The translations under genes were made by a program, and so were the position numbers. The notes under the pieces are model-generated. The model saw only the letters and a program-made list of their open reading frames with translations. It searched no databases and had not been told where the DNA came from. A stretch of 64,000 bases of DNA from Melastoma dodecandrum. Its lineage: Eukaryota; Streptophyta; Magnoliopsida; Myrtales; Melastomataceae. The stretch covers positions 2,584,001-2,648,000 of the forward strand of contig JARUPY010000434.1 of NCBI GenBank assembly GCA_029817715.1, read 5' to 3'. This document shows positions 1-11,729 of this stretch, in pieces (positions within the stretch are counted from its first letter, which is position 1; the number at the start of each line of letters is the position of its first letter).

Positions 1-891
1 TTAACACATAACATCAATTGGCTGATATCTTTACAATGCCTCCGGAAAAAGAAAAGTTTTTCTTTTTCAGAAGTGAGCTAGGGATCTGCCATCCCATATA
101 ACGTCTTAAATAAGAGTTAAGTAAGTAGTTTATCAAGTAGAAACTTGCTACAGAAGGTACAAACATCTGTATACTTTATTACAGAAGGTAGAATACTATG
201 TATGTTACACAATAGAAGGTACACATCTTTGCACACTTCACCATAGAAGGTAGAATTCTGCATTCTACAACACATAAGGTAGAACGAAATGTATACCTCA
301 ATCCGAACTTAAGTTCAAATAACATTCAAATCAAAATAATTATTTGGAAGATTAAATCTAGAAAGATAATATATTACCCAAGAAAATCTTTCTGGAAAAT
401 ATTCTCCTAGGGAGCTACGTACAGAAAAAACATCTTTTTGTTACAACCAGAAACGAATAAATATTTGTTTTGGTTGGAAACATATCTATTAGGAATTTTA
501 AAATCCTAATAAATATTAAAAATTTTTATTTTAGAAATAATCATCTCTCGTGGAGATTTTCGCACTCTTCTGTACAGGAGAAGCTTGCAACAGAAGGTTA
601 CGGAAGACCCTCTGCTTCACGGATGAATAAGATTTCCCAAATCAGGAACCATAACAAGGAAACAAATTGTTTCTTTGATTTTGCGAATCAAATCATTCAG
701 GAAATGAGGATGTGAAAATATTTTCAAATTGAAAAATATTTTCACAATATCTTGGATGGAAAATATTCTATTTCCCTAACAATCCTCACCGTGTCTCTTT
801 TAACCCTTCAACCGCCTTCACTCGTCTTCTTCATCCCTTCATAAATTTTTTCTTTGCCCTAACCTTCCAAACCTTCGATTCTCCAACACCC

Positions 892-2715
892 ATGGCACCC
901 AAGTCGAAATCACTCAGGAAAAAGGCTAAGGCTGCTCTGAGAAAGCTTTGACCTTCTTCGTCAGAGAAGCCTGCATCTCCTTCGAGTGTATCACCACCTC
1001 TCGCCTTGTCGAAGAAACCCACATCTCCTTCGTATCACCACCTCGCGCCTTGTCGAAGAAATCCCCATCTCCTACGTATCACCACCTCTCGCCTTGTCGA
1101 AGAAATCCCCATCTGCTCCGAAGGAAATCCCTGTTGTTGTTAAGACTCTCGACGACATGAAAACTCTCTCCAAGGACCTAGGACTTCCATGTCTCTGAAC
1201 CCTCTGCAAAGGGTTCCCCTGCGGCTGATGACGTTGATGCATCCAATGCTGCCAATCTTGATGAGAATGTTGAGTTTCATGAGGAGGTGGAAGAACCCCT
1301 TGTTGACAAAGCGACGGTTGAGGCAAGTGAGGAAATCCCTGCTCCCATTGTCTCGATCTCCCCTGATTTGAAGCAGAAGGGCGTAGCCTCTCACACGGCT
1401 GCCCAGAAGCCTGCGACAACTACTAGTTTGAAGCTTCTCCATTATGCCATGAAGTCAGAAGGTGTCTCCTCTCGAACCAGGCTGAAACGGAAAGAACCTA
1501 AGACGATCAGCACCTCAATTGCAAAAGTGGCTGCCAAGAAACCCAAGTCTCCGGAGAAAGTGATTCCCGAGGACTACTTTATCGATGAGGAGCTGGATAC
1601 CTTTATTCTTCCGGTAAACCCTTTGGTCTCTAGAAAGGAGATTGATGATGTGCTTGCCGATACTAGATTGTCTCGTTGTGATGCTGCTAGTAGACAAATT
1701 GCTGCCTTCAAGTGGATCGATTTCAATTGGTTTGCTGCAAATGATCTTGATATTGCACCTCTGTTTTTAAAGCTTGGTTTGAAAACCTTCTATGAGGCCT
1801 ATGCAGAGTTGCCTGTCACCTGACTGAGGGAATTTTTTGGAAACATCACGTTCCATGATGAAGGACCTCATGTCAACTTCATTAAGACTGTGATTGAAGG
1901 AGTGACTCTTGTGTTCTCCGCTCATGATGCGAACCAATTGTTCGGATGCGAGGAACATGACCCTCTGTCTGACTTTGGGAAGGATGAGTCCTATAGCATT
2001 GTCATGGGACAGAAGGTCCAAGTGGCCAAATACCTGGAGTCCACGAAGTTGGATCTCACGACCCACATTCTGCATCGCACAGTGTTGTTTTGCCTTCTAC
2101 CAATGAGTGGAAGCATCGACACCATCACTCCCATTGATGCGCTCTTGATGGCTCACATTATGAAACGATTTTCCTTCAACCTTGGCTTGCCGGTATTCAA
2201 CACATGAAAAGGTGTTGCAACGCAGCAGGAAAAGCTCTTCCTTATGGCTAGGTAATCGCCGGCTTTCTCAAACTTGCTCGTGTTCCTTCTAATGCCTCTA
2301 CTGTCCAAGAAAAATGGAAGGTTGGAACCTTGGGGAGCAAAATCATCACAAGCATGCATTATGTGAGGAATGGAAACACCTGGACTTTAAAAGGGAAGTC
2401 ATAGGACTCTGCTCCAAATGATGAGGAAAAGCCTCCGGCTGCCAAAACAACCAGAAAGGATGTTGTTGCACCTTCTGCTCGACCCTCTGCAGCAAAAGCT
2501 TCTGCAACATAGAGACGACCCAAATCTTCTGATGAAGCGTCTCTCCCCTTAGACCAAACCGCTCTCCTCAAGGATCTTCAGCAACAAGCTATAGCAAATG
2601 GGGAAGACATACGTGTCCTCTAGCGACTGGCCATGGACCTTACTCGCATGATGGAATGCTAGGAAAAGCTTATGTGCGACAACCTTGAAGAGGTCCCTTC
2701 TAATGATGCAGAGTG
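892..2715 (+). pseudogene. Broken accessory ORF, similar to 'putative plant transposon protein' ORFs
   Basis: The first ATG in a good context (892) opens a lysine-rich stretch, MAPKSKSLRKKAKAALRKL, ended by TGA at 949. The frame then shifts through a 44-bp tandem repeat. The longest clean stretch is 1287-1823; it continues past a TGA in the same frame into 1890-2207. Recognisable words are FKWIDFNWFA, KTFYEAYAELPVT, FFGNITFHDEG and the hydrophobic end around LLMAHIMKRF. This layout (low-complexity basic N-terminus, globular middle about 230 residues long, degenerate acidic tail) matches accessory ORFs seen in plant LTR elements and annotated as putative plant transposon proteins. At least three stops and several frameshifts make it a relic. 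Its function is unknown and the family assignment is from memory of motifs only. Confidence 0.45.
989..1120 (+). repeat. 44-bp tandem repeat, three copies
   Basis: Three adjacent copies start at 989, 1033 and 1077, each beginning TATCACCACCTC and containing GCCTTGTCGAAGAAA. The 44-bp period is not a multiple of three, so each copy puts the same peptide in a different frame. This explains the overlapping open frames here and shows that expansion happened after, or together with, loss of coding function. Confidence 0.85.
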
Positions 2716-4473
2716 AACTCATGTGTTACCTGACTTTTCTATTTTCATAGACCAAAAACTGATTTTCATGGTCTGATGGCTTTGTAATAAGTGTCAATTG
2801 TGGACACATCCCTTTGCAGTGTGGTTTTGAACTTTCTGTCTTACCCTCCGCACTATCTAAACCTATCTTCTGCACTATGTTTTAAACGTATTGTCATACC
2901 TTCTGCAGAAATCTTCTATTCTTTATCAAATTTCATTCTCTTATCTTTTTGATGTGGCAAAAAGAAGGAGAAATTGTGTTGACGGGGAGTACTTCGCCGC
3001 TCTATATTGAGTTGCAGAAAAATCTTTGATTTTCTAGATTTTCTATAACTTTAGGGTGTAGAAGGCCATGAGACTTATAGCTCATAATCACCCTTCTGTA
3101 GGGTATGTGAATCTTGATCTTATATAGTCTCCTTTGCTGGGAGTACAAAAGTGAAAACTCATCATTTTTGTCGTGCTAAAATACAGAAGCTTCACGCTTT
3201 GTATATAGTAGAAGCTTTCTGCTCTGTGAACAACTTGCTTTTATAACAAAAGCATCATGCTCTGTACATCACAAAAGCTTTGTGCTCGGTGAACAACTTG
3301 TTTTTATGACAGAAGCTTCTATGCTCTGTTTAACAGAAACTATATGGTTCTTTAAAATGTAAGACTCGTACTCGCACCTATTTAGGGGAGTCAAGGGGAG
3401 TTACTTGCAAAAATATTTCCATCAACGAAGAATGTTTTGTCATTATCAAAAAGGGAGAGATTATTGAATGGATTTTTGATGACGAGCCTTGACCTTCTGT
3501 GTAACAGAAGTCAAACATCTACATTCCAAAAGCTACTCACGTTGAGAACTTTTTGTATGAAATATTTTTGTAATTAAATGATTGTCTTTTATCAAGATAT
3601 TAATATGATCAAAATCAATATATTACATTTCAAAATAATCACGGTAGGAATTATATTTTCTATGGAAGGAAATATATTATCACCTATTTATGATAAGATT
3701 CTGTAAGGTTGTCTCCAACATTCTGTGGATTGATCCGACCACCAATGAACCGTTATTTGGGATGTTTATCCACGTCATCTGTCTAGATTCATTCAATTAT
3801 ATGTCTTGGACAGAATGATATCGGTTTTTCTGATTATGGAAGTTAATCTTGGATTATTTTCATTCGCAGAAGGCTATTGATCAGTTTCAGCCAGAACCTT
3901 CTGTATCGCAGTATTCATGGGAATATTATCAAATCATAATCCTATTGCTATGATATAATTACCTAAAGAATACTTGCTTGGGAGTGACGTTTTGTAAATA
4001 TAATATTATGATATTATCTAATATTTACTTTCTTTTATGCGTAGAGGGCTGATTGGCCACGATTTACTTTCTACGTTTAACCTAGATTATTTTGTATAAT
4101 TAGGACTATTCAGCCACACTTCTCTTATGGTAGAAAAAGGGTCATTGTTGTATTATACGTAAACAACAGAGAGTGTGCTGAGAGCTCGTAAACTTTTCGA
4201 TTGAGCTTTGTTAGTCACACACGAGGGACGGAGCTGCATAAGGTTGTAGCGTCGGTGAAGTCTTCTAAGGGAGTGACCTGGGGGCTATGAGGGACTCATA
4301 ATTGAAAGCTGCAAGAGACATTGGTGGAGATGTGCGGCTGGAGGCTGGCGTGGCCAACGTGCAGCGGGCCGGAGAGAAGGGCAGATACCCCAGGAGAACA
4401 AAAGGTGAGGTACTAACCAACTTATGTGGTGTAACGTTCTGTGTCTGCAGGAACCTAGGATAGAGACTGATGT

Positions 4474-4561
4474 CTGCTTGCGTAGGGTTTGCTACGTGCT
4501 TGCGTGGGGTTTACTGCATGCTTGTGTAGGGCTTGCTACGTGCTTTCGTGGAGTTCGTCAC
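4474..4561 (+). repeat. 22-bp tandem repeat, four copies
   Basis: Units start at 4474, 4496, 4518 and 4540, on the pattern TGCTTGCGTAGGGTTTGCTA. Two more diverged units recur at about 4641-4684. The array lies in the LTR-like block of the left-edge element. Confidence 0.8.
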
Positions 4562-4744
4562 GTAGTCGCTATCTCGAGGAGGTCGTGCAGGGCGTGTAGA
4601 GCCGCCGGAGGGAAAATCCATCATTGGACATGGGTTGTTGTCTGTTTACGTAGGGTTTGCTACGTGCTCGCGTGGGGTACGCTACGAAGTCGTTGTCTTG
4701 AGGGGATTGCGCTTAGTTACCTTTGTTAGTCAAGTTAACACGTG

Positions 4745-4978
4745 GAACAAATCACTGTGCTACAGAACCTTTCGGTATGGGTTGCGAAATTCAGTCACTT
4801 GTGGTACAGAACCTTTCGGTCTATGTTGTAGAGGGTTGACACATTTTGGTACAGAACCTTTTGGTCTATGCTGTGCAACTCAGTCACTCTGGTACATAAC
4901 CTTCTTGTTTGTGGTGTACAACGAGTCACCTTTGGTGCAGAACCTTCTGGCCTATGCTGTAGAAAGTTAATCTCATAT
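4745..4978 (+). repeat. About 44-bp tandem repeat, five copies
   Basis: The word TACAGAACCTTTCGGT and its variants recur at 4761, 4805, 4850, 4893 and 4936, a spacing of 43-45 bases. The word matches the CAGAAGGT-type word (on the other strand, ACCTTCTG) seen in the first 300 bases. Both regions therefore probably belong to one repeat family. Confidence 0.8.
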
Positions 4979-5240
4979 CACTTTCTCTAATCGCTACTAC
5001 GTTGAGTTTGAGTGATAACCATCCAAGTTCTTGATGAAGAGTGGATGTAGGCAAGTTGCTGAACCACTATAAAAGTCTTGCGTGTATCAAACAAATTGCA
5101 ATCACATTCTGTCTTACAGAAACCTGTCTCTATCGTTTTGTTTTGCAGAAGATTTCGTCCACTGTGGGGTTTATCGAAAACGAGTTAAAAATCCTTAATT
5201 GGACTTTTACACTAATTCACCCCCTCTTAGTGTAATACTA

Positions 5241-6060
5241 TTATTTGAAATGTGGTGGCATTTCTTTTCTCAATGATTTTTTATGTGGTAACCTGCAAAT
5301 AGAAGCGTGGCAAAACCACAGTTTTCTTGTAGCGTGTAGGGTACCTTGTAATCGTTAAAAACACATATTATTGAGAATTCAAAACGAACCCATTTTCAAT
5401 CCTTATGTCTACTTCTTTTTTTCACTTGGTAGATTCCAAATGTCGTTGAGCTTGGGGAAGTCAACCGATGGTGGTGTATTTATATATTCGCATTGTCCTT
5501 CCGCCTCGTTACCTTTCACAGTGGTGTGTTTATATTCGTGGATCATACGAGCATATTCAAGTCTTCTATCACAGTAGTGTTTCTGTATCCATGGTGGTTG
5601 TTCTCACCCCATCCTTCACTTTTCTCGATTCCTACTTTCGCCTGGTCCCACTTTTTTAAACACCATTATGCCCATACTCGTCACCTTTTTCGCACTTTCC
5701 CCACGTCATCAATGAACATTCGATTGATCTCTACTCAATTGAATGTTGTTTTTAAATTCCTTCGTAGAATCCACTTTCCTTCCTTAGTTGGGAACTGCTT
5801 TACTTATTTCTTATTTGCTTTTAACGAACTGTGTTAAACTGGATATCATCTTTACCTATTGTGAAATGAATCTTGCTTTGAAACTTTATGATTAGTAACA
5901 GGCCTTGAAATTGCCATAACATATGCACCGACCACATTTATAATAAATGTACAATTTATTTGTGATAAACGATTGGCGACAGTCACATATTTAGCAATAA
6001 CAGAACAAATCAAATAGAGAAGGAAATAATAAAACTTTGTGTTTCCCTCTTTTTCTACTC
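5241..6060. other. Spacer without a recognisable gene
   Basis: Mixed-composition spacer. Several short overlapping frames (5371-5837) show no family features and no consistent start context. Nothing else was recognised. Confidence 0.5.
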
Positions 6061-6511
6061 AGTAATTTAATATAACAATTTATTAAAAACATAGTAATTT
6101 ACTAAATAGTAAATTGTTACGTTAAATCGTATAGTACAAAATTATAAATTACTAATATTTTTTAGCTTAATATTGTAATTTACTAAATTATTTAGTAAAT
6201 CGTATAGTACAATATTGTAATTTACTAAAATTTATAGTAAATCGTATAGCAAAATTTACTAAGACGGTGCATTTCTCTCTAGTTTCTTTTTTTATAAATA
6301 ATAATGCATTTCTCTCTAGTTTCTTTTTTATAAATAATAATACATTTCTCTCCCTTTTTACTGAGCCTATTGGGCTTTGTACTAAACTTTTACTAAGTCC
6401 GACAATATTTAGTAAATTACTAAGTTTTTGCTAAATTGTTACAGAATTCTAAATTACTAATATTTTTTAGCATAGTATTGTAATTTACTAAATTGTTTAG
6501 TATATCAAAAT
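6061..6511. repeat. TTAGTAA/TTACTAA-rich repeat with direct duplications
   Basis: AT-rich sequence built from palindromic words such as TTTACTAAATTATTTAGTAA. About 65 bases at 6142-6208 recur at 6445-6511. A 36-37-bp unit starting TGCATTTCTCTCTAGTTTC is tandemly repeated at 6268 and 6305, with a partial third copy at 6341. The word usage resembles the palindromic element at 45273-46554, so this may be a decayed relative. Confidence 0.6.
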
Positions 6512-6833
6512 TGATTTGCTTTTCTCTGTTCGTTCTTGTGGTCTTAACCATGACTATTTTGATACAAAGCCCAATAAATGTGAATTTTGTCATTCATTTG
6601 TAGTCTGATATAGCCTTGATTTCGCTTTTGGCCTTGACTATCTTGTGACAAAGCCGCCTCGCATTTTGAGGTGAAAATTGCTTGATCTTTTACATATAAT
6701 ATATTATGAGTTGAAATAGGAAAGCATTTATCCAAGTCGGGCCATTTAAACAAGAACCTGGATAGCGGATATCAAAGAGTGTAGAAAACATGTTATTATC
6801 TTCGCTAGGTTGGAATATATGGGTGTTCAGTTA

Positions 6834-7044
6834 TGGTGTGTTTGGTTTCCGGAATCGCGGCTGGAATGGAATTTATTTGATTCCATTCCGGCTCATTCCA
6901 ATGTTTGGTCCCGCCAAAATGCACCGAAATGGTATTATATTCCATTCATTCCCTTCGTAGGCCAACGAATAAGCATTTCATTCCATCCATTCCTTAGTCG
7001 GTTCCATTCCACTCATCATTCGATTCCAGAAACCAAACACCACA
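6834..7044. mobile_element. PIF/Harbinger-like MITE (211 bp)
   Basis: Terminal inverted repeats match: the left end reads TGGTGTGTTTGGTTTCCGGA and the right end, reverse-complemented, reads TGTGGTGTTTGGTTTCTGGA. Both are followed by ATCG. The element is flanked by TTA on each side (6831-6833 and 7045-7047), the typical 3-bp duplication of PIF/Harbinger elements. The interior is rich in GGAATGG and has no ORF. Confidence 0.75.
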
Positions 7045-7088
7045 TTAGTTATGGAATCCAACAGCATCCATCAATTGAATCTCAATTA

Positions 7089-7717
7089 GTTGCTGGATCC
7101 TGTGGGATATTCAGATGCTGATTATGCTCGATGTTGTATTGATAGAAAAATCTAGTACTTATCAATTACTAGGAATATGCTAATTTCCTGGTTCACTAAA
7201 AAGCAGACATCAGTTGTTTTATCTACAGCTGAGGCTGAATACGACGCAGCAGCTAGTTGTTGTGCTCAATTACTTTGGATGAGACAGCAACTTGAAGATT
7301 AAGATCTTCATTTTGATAACATTCCAATTATGTGTGACAACACATGTATAATTAATTTGTCACGAAATCATGTTTATCACTCAAGATCTAAGCATATTGA
7401 GTTGAGACATCACTTTCTACGTGACAATGTGCAAAGCAGCAACGTTGATATTCAGTATATAAATACTGAGCAATAATTTGTTGATATATTCTCCAAACCA
7501 CTCGATAAAGCTTTATTAATTTACGAAGTGAGTTGGGAATTTACAATCCTCCATGTAGAGAATATTTTTTTGCCAAAAATGAATGATACATCAATCAGGA
7601 AGTGCTCGATGTTGTCGAGGATCTACCATGTGAGGATTGAGATGTACTCTCCTTTATGAGGTTCCACTTACTAAAAACTATCTTTCACTTCTTTTTTATA
7701 TGACAAAAAGGGGGAGA
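7089..7717 (+). mobile_element. Truncated copia internal region (RNase H end), upstream unit of a tandem array
   Basis: From GTTGCTGGATCC at 7089 onward this matches 23250-23930 of the downstream copia element nearly base for base. It encodes the RNase H tail: GYSDADYA, KKQTSV, STAEAEY and KHIELRHHF are visible, with three in-frame stops. It is broken at 7717 by the gypsy insertion and resumes at 17177. Its left end is cut next to the MITE-bearing spacer. Its catalytic Glu in STAEAEY is intact, whereas the downstream copy has Lys there, so the two copies decayed independently. Confidence 0.8.
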
Positions 7718-10114
7718 TGTAACGATCGACTTTTCATGAATAAGAAATGGGGGCACGAGTTGTAAATGGGAATCAAGTGAGTATAATAAGCGGGTTCATA
7801 AACATAAACGACGTAGAGTGGGGTTGCGTGTGGTCGTTAGGGGTCGGACCGAGTGTGGAGGTTCGGACGCCCAAAATCGGAGAATTTCGGATCGACGTGG
7901 AACGTGTATAGGGTGGTAGAGAATGAAGAATGAAGCAAATGTCTGGAAAAGCTCTATTGCTATTTCCCGAAGTGGGTGTCAGAAGGGGTTAAGTCCTAGA
8001 TCGGGTTACCCGAGGGTCGGCGTGAGCAAGGGCGTGGGCGACGGCCGTTGACCTAGGGGTCGATGGGTGGGCGACGACCGCTGGCCTAGGGGTCGATGGG
8101 TGGGCGACAGCCGCTACCCCTGGCACGCCCAAACCTCAAACTGTGAAAAGAGAGAAACTTGATTAGGGGGCGACCCTAGAGGGGCGACAGCCGCTTCCCC
8201 TGGCACGCCCAGACCTCAAACCGTGTAGAGAGAGAACTCGATCGCGGGTCCCTTCGGGTGGGCGATGCGGGGTCGACGAGTGGGCGATGGCTGCTGACCC
8301 CGAACACGCCCCCAATACCCGGAGGGCGGGGGTCGTTTCGGCCTAAAAATGGCCCGACCCGGAATTGAAATTAAACACCTTGGGGGTCTTAATTAGGCTA
8401 TTAGGAGGTGTTTGGTATGGATTAGATTTTTTAGATAACCCCTAATTTGTAAAATAATCACTATTAAAGGCGGTAGCGGCGGGGGCGTGTGAGGGTCATC
8501 ACGGATTGAGCTGGGGTCGACGGCCGCTGACCCCAGGGGCGATGGACACTTCCTAGGGGACGCCTAGGGGGCGACAGCCATCGACCCCCACCCGCCCAAG
8601 GGGCGGCCAAGGTGGCAAAGAGGGGGAAAGCCGCCCCACTCCAATGGGAGAAGCTTAGGTGGCCTTGAAGTCCTCCCCAACGTCGGATCGAACGAGATCC
8701 ACGTTTGAATCCTAGCCGTCGAATTGTGTGGAGTAAGGACATGGGAACATATCCCCCCAGATCAAGGAAAAGGAGCTTGATTGCCTTGATTCCATGATTA
8801 AGGGGAATTTATGGATTGACTCTTAATAAAGGTGATGTCATTTAATAAAATATGGGAAAAGAGGGAACCCCTTGGCCTGTAGGAAGCTCCAAATCCCCCC
8901 TTCCACACGAGGACTCTCACATTACACACTTCACTCACTCGGGGAGGGGAGGAAAAGGAGAAACGGAGGGGAAAGGGGAGCGGCCGGAGTGAGTTGCGGA
9001 GGAGGAGGAAGAGGTAGAAACTAGCATCTGGATCCCCGCATGAGGAGAGCTCGACGCCGGGCCAGCCAACCCTTGAGGGCCGCGGGGGGGCTACCGTCAA
9101 GGGCAGAAGTCACACGACAAAGGCGAGAACTCGCCCGTTTGTGCTTGGTGGCAACCGGAAGGTATCCCCTCGACCCTTCTCTGTTTCTTTTCCTTTTGTA
9201 CTCTGGATGAAGAGATGTTGTTGTGGACTTAAGTAGAGGTTGAGGTACGTACGAAGGGGTCAAAGGGGTGGCCGAACCTTGGAAGGAAAAGGGAAGCCAC
9301 CCCGGGACCCCCTCGGTTGTTGTCGGTGTAGTTGTCCTTTAAATCGTCTTGAGGACGGAGCGCACAACGATAATGTACAAATGTGAAACTCGGATAGGCG
9401 GTGACTCGGCCCTCGGGGCTGGAATGGACAGAAGCAAACTTTGAGGAAAAAGGGGGACGTTAGACCCCGTAGTAGTCACGTCCGTTACCGCGCTCTAAGA
9501 GCGGAACCGCGAGACCGAGTCTCGAAAATATACTCGGCCACGGGGATGAAATGCACGGACCCTAACGAGGACCCTTGCGAGCCTAAAGAGGCTCACCTTG
9601 CGTGCGGGTTAAGGCACGGAATGTATGCTCGGGGGCTGTTGGGATGAGAGACCGAACTAAACAAGTTCGGTTGAAACAAGCACACGAATGTGGGTGACGG
9701 GGCGGACATGAGTCATCTGTGTCGGACTTGCGTGGGGTTAGGAGAGTTACCTCGCGCCCGTTAGAAAGGTCGAGAGGACGGCCACTCCCGGTTGGGCGAA
9801 TCCGAGTTAGGATGGCACCGGGACCACAGCTAGAGCGATGGATGGACGCAAAAATGTCTCTTAAATTGTATATAGACGTACTAAACCAAATTTGAGGAAT
9901 TCTTCGCATAGGGATGCATGTTTCGGTTATTTTAACCAATGTGGATCTCTTGCAGGATTTAGAGCATCCGCATGCACGCACATTACGTAGAGGAGTAGGA
10001 TTAGAGGCGCATGTCCGCATGCGAGACCTTAATGTAACCCCATGTACCGAATTTTGGTTAAGATCGAATAAAGGAAAGTTTTTTTGTAAATTCGCAAATC
10101 CTTTGATCCTTTCA
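7718..10114 (+). repeat. 5' LTR of the gypsy chromovirus
   Basis: Starts TGTAACGATCGACTTTTC and ends GATCCTTTCA. It differs from the 3' LTR by scattered substitutions and small indels, so the insertion is old enough to have diverged but still recognisable end to end. It contains degenerate internal direct repeats around 8030-8260 (word GGTCGATGGGTGGGCGAC). Long open frames on the minus strand here (for example 9583-10317) follow from high GC and are not genes. Confidence 0.92.
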
Positions 10115-10116
10115 AG

Positions 10117-10128
10117 TGGTATCAGAGT
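10117..10128 (+). promoter_or_regulatory. Primer binding site (initiator tRNA-Met type)
   Basis: TGGTATCAGAGT lies two bases after the 5' LTR. It matches the usual plant iMet primer site TGGTATCAGAGC except at the last base. Confidence 0.85.
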
Positions 10129-10600
10129 AAAGGTACCTTTTGGAGTGATAAGGGTGGGAAATGGTTTTCGAAGCAAAAATCGCATGTAGTTGCATATGCG
10201 TTCCGGAGTGCAATGGAATGGTGTGCGAATGTCATGGTCGTGTTCCTTGTTCGAAAAGAGTGAATGGAAACGCCAATTGTTTTTCGGAATTGTGAGTGGG
10301 CGATGAGGCGTGATCACAAGTGACTATGTGAGGAATACGAAAGCCTAAGCCGTGACACGGTGAATCGGCAAAAGGGAATGGCTTGGAACAGGCGGTATGC
10401 CTGGGGAAATGGCCTATGTAGGCTGGAACGGCTACTTGTTTGGCTAAATATTATGTGTGTGGTTTGTGCGTGGGATCGGAAACGGGAGTAAAGGACGTTA
10501 CGAGGCTTAAAACGACGTGTAATGTGAAGGCTATGCGGCCGAAATGCATGCCCGCGACCGAGACGCGCCTTGGGTTGATTTCGCGTCGAATGATGAGTGA

Positions 10601-11729
10601 TTGTTTCACGGCATACCGCTGATGTGCGACTATTGTTGGAACAGGATAATGACGGAGGAAAGTACCCGGATCGCGACGCGCGCCTCAACGGAACGTGAGT
10701 GCGACTTACCGCGGAAGAGAAAGGCACACTTAATGGCACAATACCGCAAGATGGACCCGCCGAGGTACAAGGGCAATGAAGGGCCAGAATACGCCGAGGA
10801 TTTTATGAATGATATTGAGAAGATCTACGACTCGCTAGTGTGCACGCCCGAGGAGAAGGTGTGCTTAGCCGAGTACTTGCCTCAGAGAGGAGCGAAGGCG
10901 TGGTAGAAGGCGAGCAAAGGGGGTGCTCGGCTCGGGCAAGTGGTGGACGTATGGACGGCCTTCAAAACTGCTTTTTTAGGAAAGTACCTTCCGTTCCTAC
11001 CGGACGGACAAGGTGTTGGAATTCTCTCAACTAAGCCAAGGAGAGATGTCGGTAGACGAGTACGAGGCTAAGTTCACCGTCTTATCTCGATACGGGCCCT
11101 CGCTAGATGAGGAGAGTCGGGCGAGGAAGTTCGAATTGGGGCTGAATCCCCATATCCTGATGCAAGTTTCCACTCACCTCTTGACGACCTATGAAGAGAT
11201 ATATCGGCGGGCACAAAGCGCCGAGATGTCCTGGAGGGCCGTGAAGGCAATGGAAGAGGCTGAAAGTGCCAAGAAGCGCATGGAGGGCGGGCTGCCCCTG
11301 CGGAAAAGGTTTAGGCCCGGGGACTCCTTCCCGGCCCCGAGGAATTTCGCGGCACGGCCTCCGCGTGCCCCCATGCCCGCTAGGAGTTCGTTCCGGGGAG
11401 GCAGCCAAGGATCACGTATGAGCGGACCTCCCACTTGCCCGCGGTGCAATAGACAACATTTCGGGTTTTCGTGCTTGACGAACGAGCCCCTTTGTTATCA
11501 ATGCGGGAAGCCGGGCCACTTGAAGAGGAATTGCCCTCAAGGTGGAGGGGCCTCGTGGAGTAGGATGACCAGAGCAAGCGCTCCGAGGGGAAGAGGTGCC
11601 ATGAGGCCGGGTCCGACGGTGTTGGCCTCGAGGGGATCAGTGAGCGGACTAGCGGAGTCCGCAAGGCTGAATGCACTCACCGAGGAGGAAGTGAACGCCT
11701 CCTGCGGAGTGATCTCAGGTACGGTTTGA
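10601..11729 (+). pseudogene. gypsy gag (disrupted)
   Basis: Encodes a retrotransposon Gag. The start region reads MDPPRYKGNE, followed by the capsid-type segment DFMNDIEKIYDSLVCTPEEKV. A TAG stop interrupts at about 10903 (AKAW*KASKGG) and the frame shifts near 11000. It resumes with LEFSQLSQGEMSVDEYEAKF and runs open to 11729. A zinc knuckle CYQCGKPGHLKRNC (CCHC) sits at about 11497-11538, preceded by CPRCNRQHFGFSC. The basic, proline-rich linker before the knuckle is typical. The intact C-terminal part ends at a TGA just before the protease domain. Function in the ancestor: particle assembly and RNA packaging in the cytoplasm. Confidence 0.85.

Larger units (their letters stand above)
1..5240 (+). 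mobile_element. Right part of a degenerate, probably non-autonomous LTR retrotransposon
   Basis: This stretch reads as leader, accessory ORF, purine-rich tracts and a terminal LTR-like block, all in + orientation. The first 300 bases repeat a CAGAAGGT-type word about every 50 bases. The ORF relic lies at 892-2715. Two purine runs (about 2955-2976 and 3440-3460) resemble the polypurine tracts before the LTRs of SIRE/Maximus copia elements, such as the one at 24034 in this window. An LTR-like block seems to start near 3466 and end near 5240, where the text (ccccctcttagtg) resembles the 3' end of the copia LTRs near 19480. I find no gag, reverse transcriptase or integrase. The left end lies outside the window, so the boundaries and lineage are inferred. 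Confidence 0.5.
3466..5240 (+). repeat. Probable LTR of the left-edge element
   Basis: A purine tract ending near 3462 is followed by TTGAATGGATTTTTGATGAC and about 1.77 kb of non-coding sequence. Two internal tandem arrays lie within it. The block ends in a C-rich word like that of the copia LTR ends further right. The exact TG...CA ends and a target duplication could not be placed, because the partner LTR is outside the window. Confidence 0.4.

Noticed and set aside
4474..4978. CRISPR-like or satellite-like repeat arrays
   Set aside because: Units are directly adjacent without unique spacers, and the context is a plant LTR element, so these are ordinary tandem repeats.
8650..8745. tRNA- or SINE-like B-box (GTTTGAATCC) in the gypsy LTR
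   Set aside because: No matching A-box at the right distance and no cloverleaf could be drawn. The same word occurs in both LTRs.
9583..10317. 244-residue open frame on the minus strand
   Set aside because: It lies mostly in the GC-rich 5' LTR of the gypsy element and recurs in the other LTR (16639-17154). It has no family features and reflects base composition.
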